Positions 1 to 9,589 of a DNA stretch of 64,000 bases are shown piece by piece. Positions within the stretch are counted from its first letter, which is position 1, and the number at the start of each line of letters is the position of its first letter. Source of the stretch: Heliorestis acidaminivorans (GTDB taxonomy: Bacteria; Bacillota; Desulfitobacteriia; Heliobacteriales; Heliobacteriaceae); the NCBI RefSeq assembly GCF_008933955.1, contig NZ_WBXO01000002.1, positions 248,001 through 312,000 on the forward strand. The letters run 5' to 3'. The notes below the pieces were generated by a model. It worked only from the letters and a program-made list of their open reading frames with translations. It had not been told where the DNA came from and did no database searches. The position numbers and the translations under genes are program-made.

Positions 1-3000
1 TAGGGAGTCGGGAAGGTTAAGACATCTTTGGTTATGGGGTTGGCAATGGTGATTTTGTATTCACCACGTTGTAACGGTGGTGTTCTAAAAGAAAGTACTT
101 GACCATTTTCTGATACGGTTATGTCTAAAGCAGGTAGTCCACCGATATAGACTTCTGGCAGGCGGCCTTCTGCTCTAAATCCTGCGCCTTCGATAGAGAT
201 GGGCATGGAAAAGCCTTCTGGTCCTGTAAGAGGAGCCATTCTTTCTAGTCGCAGACGGTCATCGTTCTTGTAAAGGGTGAAGGCTCTTTCTTTGTGAGCT
301 GTCTCGTCATTAAAGACTAGGAACAGAGTCATATCAGTCCGCAGTTGTCGCTCTATCTCGGCATTGCTAGTGTCGAATTTGATACGAGGTAAGGTAAAGG
401 CGATATATTCACTAGTGACTCCATTCGTTGTTAGGCGATAGACTTGTGGTTTGTCGTTTTGATTCAAGCCATTTTCACTAGTAGGTGGCCAGACTTGTTT
501 GTTATTGAGCCAGATTTCTTCTAGCTCTCTAGCGCTACCTGCTGAGCCATCTCCAGGAGATAGGAAGTTATTACCTTTGACGAAGATGATAGGCTTGTCA
601 TCTGTGTTGTATGGTCCGTAGGCAGGAAGAATCTGATCTATAGTAGGTTGAGTATATCTTTGTTCAATAAAGGTCAGAGCAAGTGGTGATGGTACTCCCC
701 AGTTGTAATAGGCTCTGCCGTCAGCAAAGATTAGTGTTACTGGTTTGGTACGAGGATAGCGTTGTCCATTGGTGTTGTATTCATCATCACGATAAGTTTG
801 TTTGGTCGTTGTGAAAAAGAGCATAGACTCATCATGTTGATTAACAAACAATTGTTCAGAAGAGTGAAAACCCATAAAAACTTTGGTGACGTCGCTAAAT
901 CCCTCACCATTGCTTATGCTTACCATGCGTCCATCAACGTCAGGTACTTGTGTAGGGGTGATCTGAAGATCTGGCGGCATGATAATGGGAGAGTCACTTT
1001 TTATTCTTAAGGCTCGGGGAATGATAACTTCTTGATTATCTACGTTGATAACTTTGATGTTGACCCATCCATCACTAGGCAAACTGCCACTTTGCGAGAG
1101 ATTGGGTAAGCGAAAATGCAGTTTCTGGTTGGCTAGTTGTCCGTCTCGAATTGGATCGTTAGGTTCTTCTAAAAAGACTTCTGTAGAGGGTACTAGTCTA
1201 CTTGTCCCGTCATCTTGTTCCCATTGGATAAAGACCTGGGGATGATAGAGAGTTCGAGAGTTGTTTTCTTGAAGCCAGAACTGAAAGAAGTCCTGAGCTG
1301 AGGTGAGGGTGATGATGTGGCCACCATGATGACTGATTGGTTTGTCTGGTTCTTCGTAAGGAGTAACAACTGTAGTTTTTAATCTATTAAGGTAGTCAGA
1401 ACCTACTACAATTGGTTGGCCTGGCTGGTGTAAAGCTGGAAAATGGGGTGTGCTTAAAAAGCGAAAACCACCTGTTATTACGAATTTATCTACTGTTGTA
1501 CCATCTATTGTTTCGGCTACTTTTTCTACTTTGAATTCGTCGACATTGCGTAGAGCAACTTCGCCTGTTCCTGTAATTACTACAAGATTCCAGTCAGAAG
1601 GAGCTTGTTGAAAGTTATTACCTTCTGCTGTAAAGCGTGCTCGGATGATGCCAACGTTTTCTCCGTTATGTTCTCCTGTTCTGTAATTGACGTTAACAGG
1701 TTCTAAAGTTTCTAATGTTCCATTAACAGTTCTTTCTAAGCGGACTGTGCTATTAGGTCCCATGTTTCTTGCTTTTACTTCTAAGTCAAATTGATCTACT
1801 GTCCTTAGAACTGTGCGCGATGCTGGTTCTACTGCTACAATGTCTACATCGCTGTAAGGGCTGTAGACTTTAATTCTTTGGTCAACAGGGCTTCGTCCCC
1901 AAGGAGAACTAATGATTATAGATTCAAGTACGTTGGTGACTGTTAAATCACTAGGTGTTTCAACTTCTATGCTTACTGGTGTGACGTTGAGGATGGTTAA
2001 TCTCTTCGCACCTATAGCAACTGTGACTTGATCTCTTAGAGCTTCTGTCTTAAATGACTTGGTAAGGGGATCCCAATCTTCTGCTAGATCAGCAAAGACT
2101 TGGTTAGCACCTGTAAAACCTGTTCTATCTTTGGCTTCGATTTTGAATCTTTGCTTTTGTCCTGATGCTAACCAGAAAAAGGATTCGCCATTTTCCTCGT
2201 CTGGTTCAATGCCAGATCCTACTTCTGGTACAACTTCTAAGGTGTTACGGTAGCGGTGGTAGGGATCGGCCCATAAGGTAATGCGAAATGGATCTGATAG
2301 AGCGCCATCGCTACGCAAAATAGTAGCATCTACGATTTCATAACCTACCGCTAAATTCAGGTTAGGAGGAATACCAAATTTCACTTCTGTTGGGGTAGTT
2401 GGGTTTGCTTGAGTTGAAATAGAGCCAATTTGTCTTCCTTTGATAAGGAGTATTACAGAATCTCCAGCATTCTCTACTAAGTTTTCACCTGTTACAATCA
2501 CTTCAATTTGATTGCTTGATTGTACGTTGATTTCTTGTTCTATACCTAAGCCTAATAGTGGTTGCGCTTTCACGTTTTTAATCACAGGTACAGAGCCTTC
2601 AGGGTTGTATATGTAAAATTCTCCTGGTACAGTAGTTCTTTCTTCAATTATTGTTTTTGTTTGAGTACCATAGTGCATCTCTCTTTCTAAGAATATGGTC
2701 ATGATGTTGTTATTACCTTGAGGTAGACTGGGGCTTAAAAGAGATACTCGATATACGCCCTGGGGGTCTCTCCAGTAGAAAGCTTTACTTGGGTTTTCTT
2801 GTAGGTTAGTTTCTAGTTGATTTTGTCCATTTGGCTCAACAATATATGTGTAAGTGTGGTTATCTGCTGTTGTTAGTATTACTTTTCGCTCTATTGATTC
2901 ATGTCCATCAATATCTATAAAATCATTAGCGATGATGTCAATTTTCTGACGTTCGTTGGGCTTGGCATAAGATGGCGTAAAGTGAGTGTTACGAACGTTG

Positions 3001-3383
3001 GCAAATTGGTAGTGAAAAGCGTTGGGAACGGTGATTGTTTGCCCCAAAACAAGATCTAGTTTTACACCTTGATTGATTTCTGTATCAATATGTACAGAGC
3101 CTTTAATTTTGTAACGGTTTCCTCCTAGAGGTTCTCTACTTGTACCATAAACAGGGTACTCATTGGTGCCTCTAGCTAGTTTGATCTCCGTAAGGTTTAC
3201 TCTGTCAAGATTAGTTCCAGTAAATTCGAAATGTAAGGGTTGTCCTCTGTCTTGGGCTTTATAGTAGATTGTTTCAACAACGATATCTTGGGCAAAAACA
3301 TGGATAGGAAAAATACTCATGATGAAAAAGCAGAGGAGTAGCCAAGATATTATTATCTTTCTTTTTTTACTATTTTCACTCAC
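1..3383 (-). CDS. Secreted IPT/TIG-type multi-domain protein, cut by the window edge
   Basis: The minus strand is open from a GTG at 3383 to the left edge (about 1,127 codons, no stop), so the C-terminus lies outside. A GAGGTG ribosome site sits 5 nt before the GTG. Residues about 11-33 form a hydrophobic signal peptide ending near VFAQ. The rest is a chain of beta-rich Ig-like modules; two near the visible end have the IPT/TIG signature (for example ILPAYGPYNTDDKPI followed by VKGNNF, and later APLTGPEGFSMPI then GAGF). IPT/TIG modules are usually found in cell-surface or secreted proteins. No catalytic motif was seen. The gene lies downstream of another exported protein at 3664-5124, separated by a hairpin terminator. 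The surface or exported role is inferred; the exact function is unknown. Confidence 0.8.
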   Translation of the reverse strand, partial: MSENSKKRKIIISWLLLCFFIMSIFPIHVFAQDIVVETIYYKAQDRGQPLHFEFTGTNLDRVNLTEIKLARGTNEYPVYGTSREPLGGNRYKIKGSVHIDTEINQGVKLDLVLGQTITVPNAFHYQFANVRNTHFTPSYAKPNERQKIDIIANDFIDIDGHESIERKVILTTADNHTYTYIVEPNGQNQLETNLQENPSKAFYWRDPQGVYRVSLLSPSLPQGNNNIMTIFLEREMHYGTQTKTIIEERTTVPGEFYIYNPEGSVPVIKNVKAQPLLGLGIEQEINVQSSNQIEVIVTGENLVENAGDSVILLIKGRQIGSISTQANPTTPTEVKFGIPPNLNLAVGYEIVDATILRSDGALSDPFRITLWADPYHRYRNTLEVVPEVGSGIEPDEENGESFFWLASGQKQRFKIEAKDRTGFTGANQVFADLAEDWDPLTKSFKTEALRDQVTVAIGAKRLTILNVTPVSIEVETPSDLTVTNVLESIIISSPWGRSPVDQRIKVYSPYSDVDIVAVEPASRTVLRTVDQFDLEVKARNMGPNSTVRLERTVNGTLETLEPVNVNYRTGEHNGENVGIIRARFTAEGNNFQQAPSDWNLVVITGTGEVALRNVDEFKVEKVAETIDGTTVDKFVITGGFRFLSTPHFPALHQPGQPIVVGSDYLNRLKTTVVTPYEEPDKPISHHGGHIITLTSAQDFFQFWLQENNSRTLYHPQVFIQWEQDDGTSRLVPSTEVFLEEPNDPIRDGQLANQKLHFRLPNLSQSGSLPSDGWVNIKVINVDNQEVIIPRALRIKSDSPIIMPPDLQITPTQVPDVDGRMVSISNGEGFSDVTKVFMGFHSSEQLFVNQHDESMLFFTTTKQTYRDDEYNTNGQRYPRTKPVTLIFADGRAYYNWGVPSPLALTFIEQRYTQPTIDQILPAYGPYNTDDKPIIFVKGNNFLSPGDGSAGSARELEEIWLNNKQVWPPTSENGLNQNDKPQVYRLTTNGVTSEYIAFTLPRIKFDTSNAEIERQLRTDMTLFLVFNDETAHKERAFTLYKNDDRLRLERMAPLTGPEGFSMPISIEGAGFRAEGRLPEVYIGGLPALDITVSENGQVLSFRTPPLQRGEYKITIANPITKDVLTFPTP

Positions 3384-3602
3384 GGCGGCACCTCGTTTTC
3401 CGTAATTAAAGTACAATTAACCTTAAATTTCAACTTTGCTCTTAAGTCCCTGGCTTCCAATTACTTAAAGAAAAGCCTGCTCCTAGGTTTTATTTATGGG
3501 TTCGCCATCTGCTTAGGTAGTTCCTGCATCTTGTCCTATAGATTCCTGTCTTTGTAGTTACTTTGCTTTTTTGCTTGCATTTGGATATTATTATTGTGAT
3601 AG

Positions 3603-3640
3603 AAAGACCCTTTTTCTTTGTAAGGAGAAAAAGGGTCTTT
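3603..3640. terminator. Bidirectional-looking rho-independent terminator
   Basis: A perfect 15-bp stem (3603-3617 with 3626-3640, loop 8 nt) has A-rich and T-rich ends. It follows the stop of the 3664-5124 gene by about 24 nt on the minus strand and would separate it from the IPT/TIG gene. Confidence 0.8.
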
Positions 3641-3663
3641 TTGCGCGATGCTATTTTAGTGTT

Positions 3664-5124
3664 TTAACGATTTCTTGGTCTTACGTCAACAATTTTATTG
3701 AGTGGATCCCAGGTGACGTTAATATCTAGAGCTTGAGCAAGAAAACGCAGGGGCACTACTGTGTGATCTTCAATAACACGAGCTGGGACATCTACTTCTA
3801 TCATAGGTCCATTGGTGATGACACGTTTTTGTCCGATCCAAAAGCCAATCTGGTGGCCACCTCGGTATATTTCTACTTTGCGCTCTTCGTCGGTCCAACG
3901 AACGGTAGCTCCTAGTGCCTCAGCGATAGGTCGTAAAGGCACCATAACTCGGTTGTCTTCTAAATAGGGCTTGGCATCGCCTTCAAAATTGATGGAGCGA
4001 CCGTTAAGGGTGACAGAACGAATCTGTTCAAAGCTTTCGAAGACAGATGGTTTTTTGCCTGGTTCTTTTACGGGATCTGCAAATAGATTAGGGAAAAGCG
4101 CAAAGTCGCCTATTACTTTAACTTCACTTTCAATGTACCGCTGGTTATTTTTTTCTACGATTTCACCTACTAAGGGAATCCAGCTTTTCTCTTTTTCATC
4201 CCAGTAGCCGATGGTTGGTTCTGCCATACCTTTGGGAGCTTGAAAGCTAATAGTTATGGGTCTTGTAAATGGCGAACTACTGCTGTAACGGGGATCACGG
4301 TTCGTTACCAAGCGTACACCAGCTACGGGTATGGCCTCTCTGTTTCCACGGGTCACCAATTCATTCATGTCTAAGCGATTTAATCGCAATGAGATGATGC
4401 GGTCAACTGAAAAATGCGGAATATTTGCTTCAAACCCAGCTACTGGTTCTGCGATTTTGGCAGAGCGATTTTGGCGTGGGTCGATGAGAGTTGCGTAGTT
4501 TACTCGATCAGCTACATATTCGTTTGTTAAAAAGCCTATACGAAAGAATGAGGGTTGATTGGGATAGGTTGATTCAACTACCCAACGAGTCTCTGGAAAA
4601 CCTTCTTTTCGCAGTTGAAAGATGGTGCTATGAACAATGCGGTAGCCTGGTGTAATTTCTCCGAAGGATACTCTACCTTGAGAGCTTTCCAATGAGCTTA
4701 CTTGTAAGGGTTCAGTGGTGTTAACTCCACTGATGAAGTGCACACCGTAAAGGGCTCGATTAGAGTCGCGACGTTTGGCCATGTCTTTCTCGTCTTCGCC
4801 TTCTTCTATTCTGTCGCGGTATCCGCCGTAACCGAGCATGGTCATGCCTGCGTAGCCTCGTAAAGTGCTGTTATTTCTTATGTAGGCTTCTACAGTATCG
4901 TGAATCTGTTGCATTTCTGTTTCTGATCCGATGCCGTGAACCCATTCCATCTTGTATCCTTGGGGAGATGCTTCTGCTGTTAAAATTCCCATAGGGAGAA
5001 ATATGGCAGATAGCATGAATAATATTGCAACGCTGAGGGCCATGATGCCGTGCTTGAAACCTTGTTTTTTGAATGAGGCTGATGTTGATGCAACCTGTGC
5101 CTTGACTGCCTTATCTGTGTTCAT
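3664..5124 (-). CDS. Exported protein with C-terminal copper-amine-oxidase-N-like (stalk) domain
   Basis: The 486-residue protein has a cytoplasmic lysine-containing N-terminus, then one hydrophobic segment (about 25-50) that can act as signal or anchor. The middle part contains a segment of the type YWDEKEKSWIPL, seen in many surface proteins of Clostridia. Residues about 370-483 form two copies of the copper amine oxidase N-terminal-like fold (RVMVPLRPIAEALGA and TVVPLRFLAQAL), a common non-catalytic wall or surface module in this group. The start ATG has a strong GGAGGGAGG site 10 nt upstream. It follows flhP with an 80-nt gap and ends at a terminator. The name describes the fold only; neither copper binding nor oxidase activity is implied. 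Confidence 0.8.
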   Translation of the reverse strand: MNTDKAVKAQVASTSASFKKQGFKHGIMALSVAILFMLSAIFLPMGILTAEASPQGYKMEWVHGIGSETEMQQIHDTVEAYIRNNSTLRGYAGMTMLGYGGYRDRIEEGEDEKDMAKRRDSNRALYGVHFISGVNTTEPLQVSSLESSQGRVSFGEITPGYRIVHSTIFQLRKEGFPETRWVVESTYPNQPSFFRIGFLTNEYVADRVNYATLIDPRQNRSAKIAEPVAGFEANIPHFSVDRIISLRLNRLDMNELVTRGNREAIPVAGVRLVTNRDPRYSSSSPFTRPITISFQAPKGMAEPTIGYWDEKEKSWIPLVGEIVEKNNQRYIESEVKVIGDFALFPNLFADPVKEPGKKPSVFESFEQIRSVTLNGRSINFEGDAKPYLEDNRVMVPLRPIAEALGATVRWTDEERKVEIYRGGHQIGFWIGQKRVITNGPMIEVDVPARVIEDHTVVPLRFLAQALDINVTWDPLNKIVDVRPRNR

Positions 5125-5201
5125 AATGACGGATTCCTCCCTCCTAGTTATATGTCGATCTTATTCGACTTGGCAGAAGGATAATCCTGCTTTTTCCTAT
5201 C

Positions 5202-5981
5202 TTACCTCTTCAACGTATTAGCTTGGGAGAGCATTTCGTCGGACGTTTGAATCGTTTTGGTGTTTACTTCGTAGGCTCTTTGGGCGGTGATCATGGCGAC
5301 CATTTCTTCTACTACTTGTACGTTGGAAGACTCCAGGAAGCTCTGGGCTAAAGTGCCACGTCCTTGTTCGCCAGGGAAGCCTTCCACTGCTTCGCCCGAT
5401 GCTTCAGAAGCAAGTAGGAGGTTGCGGCCGGCTTTGGTTAATCCTGCAGGGTTATTGAACATGAATAGCGGGATTTGTCCTGCTTCTGCTAGTTCTCCAT
5501 CACCGTCAGCATCGCGGAAGGTAACCATGCCTTCGGCGGTGATGTTAATGTCGTAAGCGCCTTCTGGTAGGGGCGCTATGCCATCGAGGATGTAACCGTC
5601 GGCGGTGACAAGGTTGCCTTCTACATCAAGCTTGAAACTGCCATCACGAGTGTAGTAAGGTACAGCGTCGTTCATGGGGTTGACGAGCTGGAAGTAGCCT
5701 TGGCCCATGATGGCGATGTCAGTGGGGTTTTCTGTTTGAATTAAGTTGCCGTTAGTTGTAATAGTGGTGATGGAGCTAGGTTTGACGCCCATACCAACTT
5801 GCATGCCTGTGGGGTTTTGCATGGTGGCAGTGCGTAAGTTTTGATAGAGTAGGTCTTGGAATTCAGCACGGCTTTTTTTGTAGCCGAAGGTGTTGACGTT
5901 AGCTAAGTTGTTGGCGATGGTGTCAATGTTTAATTGTTGGGCTTTCATGCCTGTCGAGGCGGAGTAGAGGGCGCGGATCAT
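5202..5981 (-). CDS. flhP: Flagellar distal rod protein, FlgG/FlhP family
   Basis: Structural subunit of the flagellar basal-body rod, exported through the flagellar type III apparatus. The N-terminus shows the conserved rod/hook pattern (YSASTGM, then NNLANVNTFGYKK) and the C-terminus the matching amphipathic helix (SNVQVVEEMVAMITAQRAYE). I place the start at the ATG at 5981, which has AGAGGTG 6 nt upstream, giving 259 residues; an in-frame GTG at 5990 has no spaced ribosome site. It lies 27 nt after the paralogue at 6009-6878. The pair next to mbl and spoIIID reproduces the B. subtilis spoIIID-mbl-flhO-flhP order, which supports FlhP rather than a flgG within a main flagellar operon. Confidence 0.93.
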   Translation of the reverse strand: MIRALYSASTGMKAQQLNIDTIANNLANVNTFGYKKSRAEFQDLLYQNLRTATMQNPTGMQVGMGVKPSSITTITTNGNLIQTENPTDIAIMGQGYFQLVNPMNDAVPYYTRDGSFKLDVEGNLVTADGYILDGIAPLPEGAYDINITAEGMVTFRDADGDGELAEAGQIPLFMFNNPAGLTKAGRNLLLASEASGEAVEGFPGEQGRGTLAQSFLESSNVQVVEEMVAMITAQRAYEVNTKTIQTSDEMLSQANTLKR

Positions 5982-6008
5982 GGCTTTCACCTCTTAGTTT
6001 TTTTCGGT

Positions 6009-6878
6009 TTAGGCCCTGCCTAGTTCGTTAACGGCTTTGTCTAGAGTGCCGTCTTGGGCTTGGATGCTTTTCTGATTAGCTTCGTAGGCTCGGGAGGCGC
6101 TGATCATCTGGACCATTTCTTGTATTACGTTGACGTTAGACCGTTCTAGAGCTCCTATGCGCACTTGAACTTCTCCAATTTCCATTTCTCGAATGGCTGG
6201 TGCGCCTTCGGCTTCGTTGATTCTATAGAGGCTGTCGCCCATTTTGAGCAGGGCTGGTGGTTGACCGACTTCGAGAGGACCGGCTTGGATGCCTGCGGCG
6301 GCATTTTCAGGTCCGACGGGGTCATTGTATGTAATAAAACGAAGGCTGTCGAGTTGTGCTCCTTCTACAAGGATGCGTCCTTCTGTGTCGATAGTGTAGT
6401 CGCTACCTACAGGGATGACGACACTACCGTTTTGCCCTTGCACTTCATAGCCTTCTTGTGTAGTCAGAGTACCGTCATTGCGGAAGGTGAAGTGACCGTT
6501 TCTTGTATAGCGTTCACCTTCTGGTGTATCAACGACAAAAAAGCCTTCTCCGACAATGGCTAGATCGGTCGGTGTGTCTGTAATGGTGACCATGCCGGCT
6601 GTAAAGTTAGTGCTGATCTCATCAAGAGTAGCACCTGTGCCTAGTCTACCTAGGAGCACTGGCCGTCCTGCAGGATTGACAGGGCCTGCTGAAGGGCCTG
6701 GAACAGCAGGGCTGATATCGTTAATTCGTGAGAGAAGCATGTCGGGGAAAGCTTGGAAGACAGCTTGGTCTTTTTTGAAGGCGTTAGTGTTAACGTTAGC
6801 TAAGTTGTTAGCTGTAACGTCTTGGTTATGTTGTTGAACGAGCATGCCTGAGGCTGATGTGTAAAGGCCTCGGATCAT
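6009..6878 (-). CDS. flhO: Flagellar rod protein, FlgF/FlhO family
   Basis: This 289-residue flagellar hook/rod family protein has the N-terminal YTSASGM and NNLANVNTNAFKK motifs. Its C-terminal helix includes SNVNVIQEMVQMISASRAYE. These termini pack together as the helical core of the basal-body rod. The start ATG has GGGAGGCG 8 nt upstream. The order before flhP matches flhO of B. subtilis. A structured repeat element ends 38 nt upstream of the start codon, so it would be in the leader if transcription enters from galU or from a promoter beyond it; no convincing sigma-D promoter was found close by. Confidence 0.92.
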   Translation of the reverse strand: MIRGLYTSASGMLVQQHNQDVTANNLANVNTNAFKKDQAVFQAFPDMLLSRINDISPAVPGPSAGPVNPAGRPVLLGRLGTGATLDEISTNFTAGMVTITDTPTDLAIVGEGFFVVDTPEGERYTRNGHFTFRNDGTLTTQEGYEVQGQNGSVVIPVGSDYTIDTEGRILVEGAQLDSLRFITYNDPVGPENAAAGIQAGPLEVGQPPALLKMGDSLYRINEAEGAPAIREMEIGEVQVRIGALERSNVNVIQEMVQMISASRAYEANQKSIQAQDGTLDKAVNELGRA

Positions 6879-6915
6879 TTTGGTTTCGCCTCCCTTGGTT
6901 TTGGGGCTACATCTG

Positions 6916-7027
6916 GAGGCCGGAGAACAGTTTCCTGCGAACGGGCGTCTCCCACGCCGTTTCGACAGCAGAGCTGTCGACGGCTGAGGTCGCCAAGCCC
7001 TCTCTCCGGAAAATGTTCTCCGGCCTC
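6916..7027. repeat. Nested-hairpin intergenic element, copy 1
   Basis: The outer arms 6916-6935 and 7008-7027 are complementary at 19 of 20 positions. Inside are a GGGC/GCCC stem, a GCCGT/ACGGC stem and a CGACAGC/GCTGTCG hairpin. The core matches five other elements in this window (26746, 28141, 39816, 44476, 45756). It lies between galU and flhO in the flhO leader position. Confidence 0.9.
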
Positions 7028-7175
7028 TCGGTGTTTTTTGCTGTGCATTGAACAGGCTAGTTCTTTAATGTAGGTACTGGAGTATGCTTACTTGTTGTCT
7101 TCATAGGTTAATATGTATGAATGAACTTCTAAAGATGAATTGCAGGGCGTGACAATAGTCTTCATATGGAAATAT

Positions 7176-7210
7176 CGTAAAAAGCCTAAAGAAACTTTAG
7201 GCTTTTTACG
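7176..7210 (-). terminator. galU terminator
   Basis: A perfect 16-bp stem (7176-7191 with 7195-7210) with a 3-nt loop lies 23 nt beyond the galU stop. Poly-A and poly-T runs lie inside the stem ends, so it could act on both strands. Confidence 0.8.
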
Positions 7211-7232
7211 TAGTTAATTTATGGCAAGAGGG

Positions 7233-8138
7233 CTATTCTTTGCAGGTCTTCCCAGCAAGTACGTCTTGTAGGTATGCTTTGAATTCTTCAGCTAGGTCCT
7301 CTCTGCGGAGGGCAAAGTCTACGGTAGCTTTGAGGTATCCCATGCGATCACCTACGTCGTAACGACAGCCTTGGAATTGTAAGGCGTAGAGGTCTTTTTG
7401 TCGTTCTGTATGTAGGGCTTGTAGGGCATCGGTTAGTTGGATTTCCCCACCTTTGCCTGGGGGAAGGCTTTCGAGTACGTCAAAGATTTCTGGGTCAATG
7501 ACGTAGCGGCCCATGACGGCAAGGTTAGAGGGAGCTTGGTCTGGTGCTGGTTTTTCGACGATGGAGTTAAGTTGCCAGAGGTGTTGCTTAACTTCTTGAG
7601 CTGGGGCGATGATACCGTAGCGGTCGCTGTGCTCTGCAGGTATTGGTTGGACACCTACGATGGTGCTTTTTACTTCTTGGTAGGCTTCGATAAGTTGGCC
7701 GATGCAAGGTTTTGGTCCTCTGATGACGTCGTCACCGAGGAGCACTGCAAAGGGCTCGTCACCGATAAAAGTGCGAGCGCAGTAGATGGCGTGTCCTAGT
7801 CCGAGAGGTTCTTTTTGGCGCACGTAGTGGATATCGACGAGGTCACCGATGTGGCGAACTGTATCGAGCAGTGTCTTTTTACCTCTTTGCTCAAGGAACG
7901 TTTCTAGCTCGATGGAGCGATCAAAGTGATCTTCAATTGGTCTTTTGTTACGACCTGTGACGATTAAGATATCTTCAATGCCTGCATCGATAGCTTCTTC
8001 AATAATAAATTGAATCGTCGGCTTGTCGATAATGGGCATCATTTCTTTCGGTTGCGCTTTCGTGGCTGGTAAAAAACGAGTACCTAACCCTGCGGCAGGG
8101 ATGATGGCTTTACGAACTCTGCTTTTCTTAGGGGTCAA
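7233..8138 (-). CDS. galU: UTP--glucose-1-phosphate uridylyltransferase
   Basis: Makes UDP-glucose from UTP and glucose-1-phosphate for cell-envelope glycans. The nucleotidyltransferase signature GLGTRFLPATKAQPKEM is at about residues 17-33, followed by the GalU-type VEKP motif (about 180) and GGEIQLTDA. Its 301 residues are normal for the family. The start is TTG at 8138, with AGGAAGGTG 7 nt upstream; no ATG start upstream of the nucleotide-binding motif is available. It sits between mbl and the flhO-flhP pair, an insertion relative to the B. subtilis order, and ends at a strong hairpin terminator. GtaB of B. subtilis is the same enzyme. Confidence 0.95.
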   Translation of the reverse strand: MTPKKSRVRKAIIPAAGLGTRFLPATKAQPKEMMPIIDKPTIQFIIEEAIDAGIEDILIVTGRNKRPIEDHFDRSIELETFLEQRGKKTLLDTVRHIGDLVDIHYVRQKEPLGLGHAIYCARTFIGDEPFAVLLGDDVIRGPKPCIGQLIEAYQEVKSTIVGVQPIPAEHSDRYGIIAPAQEVKQHLWQLNSIVEKPAPDQAPSNLAVMGRYVIDPEIFDVLESLPPGKGGEIQLTDALQALHTERQKDLYALQFQGCRYDVGDRMGYLKATVDFALRREDLAEEFKAYLQDVLAGKTCKE

Positions 8139-8241
8139 GATAGGTCACCTTCCTCATCACAATGTTTTTGCTTTACCCATAGTCCCTGCTTCTCTTTTTT
8201 TTAAGCAAAACAATTGATGACAGAAGCAAAAGATAACTGGC

Positions 8242-8283
8242 CTTAAAGTTACATAACCTTCTTACTTAAAGCTACATAACCTT
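8242..8283. repeat. 23-bp-period tandem duplication at the 3' end of mbl
   Basis: Two 19-nt units, 8242-8260 and 8265-8283, match at 18 of 19 positions. The second contains the last codons and stop of mbl (stop at 8272-8274), so the stop region has been copied into the downstream spacer. Confidence 0.75.
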
Positions 8284-9300
8284 TTTAGTCAAAATTGTGT
8301 TCTTCTGCAGGTAGTTTAGCATACCTAGGGCTAAGCCTGTTCCTAAAGCAACGCTAGAAACGGCATCTTCGGCTATATGCACTGGAAGTTTCGTTTCCCG
8401 TGCTATTAGTGTGTCAAGTCCTTCTAAAAGAGCGCCGCCGCCAGTCATGACGATACCTTTGTTCATTATATCGGCAGAAAGTTCCGGTGGTGTGCGTTCT
8501 AGGACTTCTTTGACACCACTGACGACTGATTCAATGTTCTCTTGCATAGCTGTGTAAGCTTCTAAGGAAGATACTTTTACTGTTTTGGGTAGGCCAGAGA
8601 CGAGGTCACGGCCTCGGATCTCAGCGTATTCTTCGCCACGGCGACCGGATGGGTAGGCTGTGCCGATTTTTATTTTTAGTTCTTCTGCTGTTCTTTCGCC
8701 AATCATGAGGGAATGTTCTTTGCGAATGTAGCGTACGATGGATTCGTCAAATTTGTCGCCACCGACGCGCAGGGATTTGGAGCAGACGATGCCGCCTAAG
8801 GAGAGGACGGCAATATCGGTAGTGCCACCACCTATGTCTACGACCATAGAGCCGTTGGCTTCGGCAATGTCTAAGCCAGCACCTAAAGCGGCGGCAAGGG
8901 GTTCTTCAATTAGGTAGGCTTGGCGTGCACCGGCTTGTAAAGCGGCCTGACGTACTGCACGTTCTTCAACGCCTGTTACGCCGGAGGGGATGCAGACCAT
9001 GACGCGAGGTTTGAAAAAGAATGATTTGCCACAGGCTTTGGTAATAAAGTAGCGGAGCATGCGCTCTGTGACATCATAGTCGGCAATAACGCCGTCTCGC
9101 AGGGGTCTGATGGCTACGATGTTGCCGGGAGTACGTCCAAGCATGCGTCTTGCTTCTTCACCTACGGCGATGATGGAACCGGTGTCTTTGTTAATGGCGA
9201 CGACTGATGGTTCCATAAGTACGATGCCTTTTCCTTTGACGAATACAAGCACACTGGCGGTGCCTAAATCTATGCCAATATCTTCACTAAAGCCAAACAC
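8272..9300 (-). CDS. mbl: Actin-like cell-shape protein of the MreB/Mbl family
   Basis: Bacterial actin that forms membrane-associated filaments and guides lateral wall synthesis. The phosphate-1 motif DLGTASVLVF (about 11-20), the VVDIGGGTTDIAVLS phosphate-2 motif (about 153-167) and the GGGALLEGL adenosine motif near 287 are intact. Its 342 residues are normal. The start is GTG at 9300 with an AGGGGG site upstream. I choose mbl over mreB because of its position between spoIIID and flhO/flhP and the absence of mreC/mreD next to it. The 289 nt upstream hold no gene. Confidence 0.9.
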   Translation of the reverse strand: MFGFSEDIGIDLGTASVLVFVKGKGIVLMEPSVVAINKDTGSIIAVGEEARRMLGRTPGNIVAIRPLRDGVIADYDVTERMLRYFITKACGKSFFFKPRVMVCIPSGVTGVEERAVRQAALQAGARQAYLIEEPLAAALGAGLDIAEANGSMVVDIGGGTTDIAVLSLGGIVCSKSLRVGGDKFDESIVRYIRKEHSLMIGERTAEELKIKIGTAYPSGRRGEEYAEIRGRDLVSGLPKTVKVSSLEAYTAMQENIESVVSGVKEVLERTPPELSADIMNKGIVMTGGGALLEGLDTLIARETKLPVHIAEDAVSSVALGTGLALGMLNYLQKNTILTKKVM

Positions 9301-9589
9301 AAGCTTGTCCCCCTAGTATTTACATTTGTTATGCTTTTTTCTTTCGTTTCTCGGACTATTGCTTCATTACTTATCATGTTTCGATTCTATTTTACTCTGT
9401 TTTCATTCTATTTACAGTATAACCTGTCGATTCCAATGATCCAAGTAAAAAGGCGGGGAAAGGTGTGAGAAGTTCAAAACACAAAAATGGCAAAGCCCTT
9501 CTGATGCCTTTCGGCGCTGACTTTACCTTAAGTATTCTTTCTATTTATTATACGATTTTTTTGTACTTTATGGAAGGTTGTCATTTCTT

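Noticed and set aside
6916..7027. The hairpin element as a rho-independent terminator or as an IscB/TnpB guide RNA (HEARO type)
   Set aside because: There is no T tract outside the arms and the core is a long conserved structure with unpaired conserved segments, so it is not a simple terminator. No IscB/TnpB-like gene is near any copy, and the core lacks features I could match to HEARO.
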